From: Kocuria rosea subsp. polaris
GTDB taxonomy: Bacteria > Actinomycetota > Actinomycetes > Actinomycetales > Micrococcaceae
DNA length: 64,000 bases
Direction: 5' to 3'
NCBI RefSeq assembly: GCF_001483755.1
Contig: NZ_LQBK01000022.1
Coordinates: 71,992 to 135,991 of the forward strand
In this document: positions 59,185 through 64,000 of the stretch, piece after piece
Position numbering within the stretch: position 1 is the stretch's first letter
Layout: every line of letters begins with the position of its first letter
Notes under the pieces: model-generated
Databases searched by the model: none
What the model saw: the letters and a program-made list of their open reading frames with translations, nothing else
Told to the model about the DNA's origin: nothing
Translations under genes and position numbers: made by a program

Positions 59185-59215
59185 ACGGTCCACCCACGGT
59201 CCCCGACTTCAGGAG
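59174..59215 (+). promoter_or_regulatory. glyA promoter and ribosome site
   Basis: TAAACT (59174-59179) overlaps the stop of the upstream gene and is a plausible -10 box about 40 bp before the glyA start. The ribosome site AGGAG is at 59211-59215. Confidence 0.4.
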
Positions 59216-59219
59216 CGGC

Positions 59220-60506
59220 ATGTCCACGAGCACGTCCCCGTCCGTCACCAACCAGCCCCTCGCCGAGGTCGATCCGGAGATCGCGGCGGCCATCACCGAC
59301 GAGCTCGGCCGCCAGCGCGGCACCCTCGAGATGATCGCCTCCGAGAACTTCGCGCCCCGCGCGGTCCTCGAGGCCCAGGGCTCGGTGCTGACGAACAAGT
59401 ACGCCGAGGGCTATCCCGGGCGCCGCTACTACGGCGGCTGCGAGTTCGTCGACGTCGTCGAGAACCTCGCCCGGGACCGGGCCACGGCCCTGTTCGGCGC
59501 CGAGCACGCCAACGTCCAGCCCCACTCCGGGGCCCAGGCCAACACGGCGGTCATGCAGGCGCTGATGACCCCCGGCGACAAGCTGATGGGCCTCTCCCTG
59601 GCCCACGGCGGCCACCTCACGCACGGGATGAAGCTCAACGTCTCCGGCAAGCTCTACGAGATCGCCGCCTACGAGGTCGATCCCGAGACCTACACCATCG
59701 ACATGGACAAGGTGCGGGAGCAGGCCCTCGCCGAGCGCCCGCAGGTCATCGTGGCCGGCTGGTCCGCGTACTCGCGGGAGCTGGACTTCGAGGCGTTCCG
59801 CTCGGTCGCCGACGAGGTCGGGGCGAAGCTGTGGGTGGACATGGCCCACTTCGCGGGCCTCGTGGCCGCGGGCCTGCACGCGAACCCCGTGCCGCACGCC
59901 CACGTGGTGACCTCCACCGTGCACAAGACCCTCGCGGGTCCCCGCTCCGGCGTGATCCTGACCACGGGCGAGCTGAAGAAGAAGATCGACTCCGCCGTCT
60001 TCCCGGGCCAGCAGGGCGGACCGCTCATGCACGCCATCGCGGGCAAGGCCGTGGCCTTCAGGATCGCCGCCACCGAGGAGTTCCGCGCCCGCCAGGAGCG
60101 CACCGTCGAGGGCGCGCGCATCCTGGCCGAGCGCCTCGGCGCCGACGACGTGGCCGCGGCCGGGGTCTCCGTGCTGACCGGCGGCACCGACGTGCACCTG
60201 GTCCTCGTGGACCTGCGCCACTCCGAGCTGGACGGCAAGCAGGCCGAGGACCTCCTGCACCAGGCGGGGATCACCGTCAACCGCAACGCCGTGCCGTGGG
60301 ACCCGCGCCCGCCGATGGTCACCTCCGGGCTGCGGATCGGCACCCCCGCGCTGGCCACCCGCGGCTTCGGCGCCCCCGAGTTCGAGGAGGTCGCCGAGAT
60401 CATCGCGACCGCCCTCAAGCCCGGGGCGGACATCCCCGCCCTGCGGGCCCGCGTGGACCGGCTCGCGGCGGACTTCCCGCTCTACGACGGCCTCGAGGAG
60501 TGGTGA
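59220..60506 (+). CDS. glyA: serine hydroxymethyltransferase
   Basis: 428 aa from ATG 59220 (AGGAG 4 bp upstream). PLP-dependent aminotransferase fold with [33 protein letters not shown] (about 40-72), [12 protein letters not shown], and the PLP lysine in [14 protein letters not shown] (Lys236). Interconverts serine and glycine, supplying 5,10-methylene-THF. folD follows with GTGGTGA overlap, so both one-carbon enzymes are co-expressed. Confidence 0.97.
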   Translation: MSTSTSPSVTNQPLAEVDPEIAAAITDELGRQRGTLEMIASENFAPRAVLEAQGSVLTNKYAEGYPGRRYYGGCEFVDVVENLARDRATALFGAEHANVQPHSGAQANTAVMQALMTPGDKLMGLSLAHGGHLTHGMKLNVSGKLYEIAAYEVDPETYTIDMDKVREQALAERPQVIVAGWSAYSRELDFEAFRSVADEVGAKLWVDMAHFAGLVAAGLHANPVPHAHVVTSTVHKTLAGPRSGVILTTGELKKKIDSAVFPGQQGGPLMHAIAGKAVAFRIAATEEFRARQERTVEGARILAERLGADDVAAAGVSVLTGGTDVHLVLVDLRHSELDGKQAEDLLHQAGITVNRNAVPWDPRPPMVTSGLRIGTPALATRGFGAPEFEEVAEIIATALKPGADIPALRARVDRLAADFPLYDGLEEW

Positions 60507-60508
60507 GC

Positions 60509-61396
60509 GTGGGCGCGCAGGTCCTCGACGGACGGGCGGCCTCCGCCGCGATCAAGGCCGAGCTCGCCGAGCGCGTCGCCGCGCTCGCGGAGCGGGGGGT
60601 CACCCCCGGTCTCGGCACGGTGCTGGTGGGCGACGACCCCGCCTCGCACTCCTACGTGGGCGGCAAGCACCAGGACTGCGCCGAGGTCGGCATCTCCTCG
60701 ATCCGCCGCAACCTCCCCGCGGACGTCTCCCAGGAGGAGCTCGAGCGCGTCCTCGACGAGCTCAACGCGGACCCCGCGTGCACCGGCTACATCGTCCAGC
60801 TGCCGCTGCCGGAGCACATCGACACGAACGCGATCCTCGAGCGCGTGGACCCGGACAAGGACGCCGACGGGCTGCACCCCACGAACCTCGGCCGCCTGGT
60901 GCTCAACGTCTCCGAGCCGATGACCTCCCCGCTGCCGTGCACGCCGAACGGGGTGATCGAGCTGCTGCGCCGCAACGGTGTCGAGCTCGCGGGCCGGCAC
61001 GTGCTCGTCGTGGGCCGCGGCGTGACGGTCGGACGGCCGATCGGGCTGCTGCTCACCCGCAAGGAGATCAACGCCACGGTCACGCTCGCCCACACCGGCA
61101 CGCAGAACCTCGACGAGCTGCTGGCGCAGGCCGACGTCGTCGTGGCCGCCGCCGGCCGACCGCACATGATCACGGCCGACCGCCTCAAGGACGGCGTGGT
61201 GCTCCTCGACGTCGGGGTCTCCCGGGTGGAGGACCCCGAGACCGGGAAGAAGAAGCTCACCGGGGACATCGACCCGGCCGCCGAGCAGAAGGCCTCCTGG
61301 ATCTCGCCGAACCCCGGCGGGGTCGGGCCCATGACCCGGGCCATGCTGCTGCTCAACGTCGTGGAGACCGCCGAGCGGCACGCCGGCCTCCGCTGA
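60509..61396 (+). CDS. folD: bifunctional methylene-THF dehydrogenase / methenyl-THF cyclohydrolase
   Basis: 295 aa from GTG 60509, which has GAGGAG at 8-bp spacing; GTG 60503 overlaps the glyA stop and is too close to the ribosome site, but is possible. Catalytic Lys53 in [10 protein letters not shown], substrate loop [26 protein letters not shown], and the NADP Rossmann motif [13 protein letters not shown] (about 167-179). Makes 10-formyl-THF from the GlyA product, feeding PurN and PurH. The second Lys of the YVxxKxK pattern is Gln here. Closed by a 14-bp hairpin. Confidence 0.96.
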   Translation: MGAQVLDGRAASAAIKAELAERVAALAERGVTPGLGTVLVGDDPASHSYVGGKHQDCAEVGISSIRRNLPADVSQEELERVLDELNADPACTGYIVQLPLPEHIDTNAILERVDPDKDADGLHPTNLGRLVLNVSEPMTSPLPCTPNGVIELLRRNGVELAGRHVLVVGRGVTVGRPIGLLLTRKEINATVTLAHTGTQNLDELLAQADVVVAAAGRPHMITADRLKDGVVLLDVGVSRVEDPETGKKKLTGDIDPAAEQKASWISPNPGGVGPMTRAMLLLNVVETAERHAGLR

Positions 61397-61406
61397 GCAC
61401 CGCCCA

Positions 61407-61440
61407 CCGCGCCCCGGGAGCCGCCGCTCCCGGGGCGCGG
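61407..61440 (+). terminator. hairpin after folD
   Basis: CCGCGCCCCGGGAG pairs with CTCCCGGGGCGCGG over CCGCCG, 11 bp past the folD stop. Confidence 0.8.
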
Positions 61441-61513
61441 CCGTTCCCGGCACCGGGCGAGCGGGCGCCCGCGCCGGTTCGTGGCCCGGGCCGGGATTTG
61501 CGACAATGGGACC

Positions 61514-62041
61514 ATGCGCTCCCTCGGATCACCGACCCCGTCCTCCTCCCCGGCCGCCGAGCCCGGCGGCCGTGCCGCCCGGTGGGGCACGGCGCTCGGC
61601 CTGGCCGTGCTCGTGGTCATCTTCGTGGTCGCCCTGCTGCAGGCCGCGAACGCGAACTCGTGGCTGGGCTGGACGCTGGCCGGCATCGCCCTCGGCTGGC
61701 TGATGCTCGCCACCTGGGTGGTGCTCATGGTCCGCAGGGCCGCCCGGTTCGGCCGCCGGCAGGTGGACGAGGCCCGGGAGCAGCTGCGCAGCGGCTCCGG
61801 CCGTGCCCCCGCCGCCACCCGCTCCGGTGCCGCGGACTCGATGCGGGACGAGAAGCTCTCGCACAGCTTCCAGATCGTCCTGGTGCAGTCCAAGGTGATC
61901 AAGCAGGAGCTCGCCGCGCTGCCGGTCGAGGGCCCCGAGCGCGAGGCCCTGGACCGCGCCCTCGACACGATCGACATCACGGCCGGCAACGGGATGAGCA
62001 TGCTGCGCCAGGAACCCCTCAGCGGCACCGTGGTCGACTGA
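61514..62041 (+). CDS. small membrane protein of unknown function
   Basis: 175 aa from ATG 61514, six bases after GACAAT (61502-61507), so probably leaderless. Two membrane helices (ALGLAVLVVIFVVALLQAA, about 33-51, and WTLAGIALGWLMLATWVVLMV, about 57-77) joined by a short loop. A soluble region of about 95 residues follows (KLSHSFQIVLVQSKVIKQELAAL, then DTIDITAGNGMSMLRQEPL). No family recognised. Placed between folD and xthA, the latter 73 bp downstream. Confidence 0.7.
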   Translation: MRSLGSPTPSSSPAAEPGGRAARWGTALGLAVLVVIFVVALLQAANANSWLGWTLAGIALGWLMLATWVVLMVRRAARFGRRQVDEAREQLRSGSGRAPAATRSGAADSMRDEKLSHSFQIVLVQSKVIKQELAALPVEGPEREALDRALDTIDITAGNGMSMLRQEPLSGTVVD

Positions 62042-62114
62042 CCGCAGCCCGCCCCGCAGCACTCCCCGAAGCACGCCCCCCGCTCGTCACCACCCGGAAG
62101 CCAGGTGCCCCCGC

Positions 62115-64000
<1,886 letters not shown>

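Overview
The window is very GC-rich (about 72-73% by eye), densely coded and strongly GC3-biased. It carries actinobacterial hallmarks: a Cgl0159-type aldolase in the inositol locus, an MgtA-type mannosyltransferase, monomeric isocitrate dehydrogenase, a DUF6350-purN-purH block, and several apparently leaderless genes with a TAnnnT box 6-7 nt before the start codon. I infer a chromosomal segment from a member of the Micrococcaceae, most like Kocuria. The genus is inference. I see no rRNA, tRNA, insertion sequence, phage genes or CRISPR array.

Layout. 1-1.4 kb: end of sucC, then sucD (TCA cycle). 1.5-18.7 kb: a carbohydrate island for myo-inositol catabolism. The forward operon iolE-iolH-iolC-(IolJ-type aldolase)-iolD-iolA-iolG runs with 4-bp overlaps through its middle. 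It is followed by a LacI regulator divergent from an oxidoreductase/TIM-barrel pair, a reverse block (tautomerase, MFS transporter, iolB, GntR regulator) and a further Gfo/Idh dehydrogenase. With iolB included, the pathway from inositol to acetyl-CoA plus DHAP is complete, but no obvious inositol importer is present. The same short motif (ATGTCnnnACA) lies upstream of the iol operon, of the gntR gene and of the tautomerase, suggesting one GntR (IolR-like) regulon.

18.7-31.2 kb: purU; a 600-bp gene-free stretch with two candidate structured RNAs; a rubrerythrin-VIT1 fusion transporter; a BenE-type transporter; a 470-aa unknown protein; and a divergent pair made of a SWIM-SNF2 helicase and a 1041-aa unknown protein. 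31.2-38 kb: choline to glycine betaine (betT-betB-betA) divergent from a TetR regulator and two SMR subunits. 38-40.5 kb: a cold-shock gene with a long T-rich leader, then a zone of small ORFs, tandem repeats, a 58-bp inverted repeat and a degraded-looking PIN toxin gene.

40.5-64 kb is mostly housekeeping: mgtA, DUF6350, purN, purH, icd, an hsp20 gene with a HAIR-like site, a Gfo/Idh protein, a TetR regulator, a gamma-carbonic anhydrase, a HAD-GH65 fusion phosphorylase, a two-component system, an acyltransferase-like membrane protein, glyA, folD, xthA and the 5' part of trpS. purU, purN, purH, glyA and folD all handle one-carbon/formyl-folate units. Most convergent gene pairs are separated by perfect GC-rich hairpins, the largest being a 62-nt palindrome after purH.
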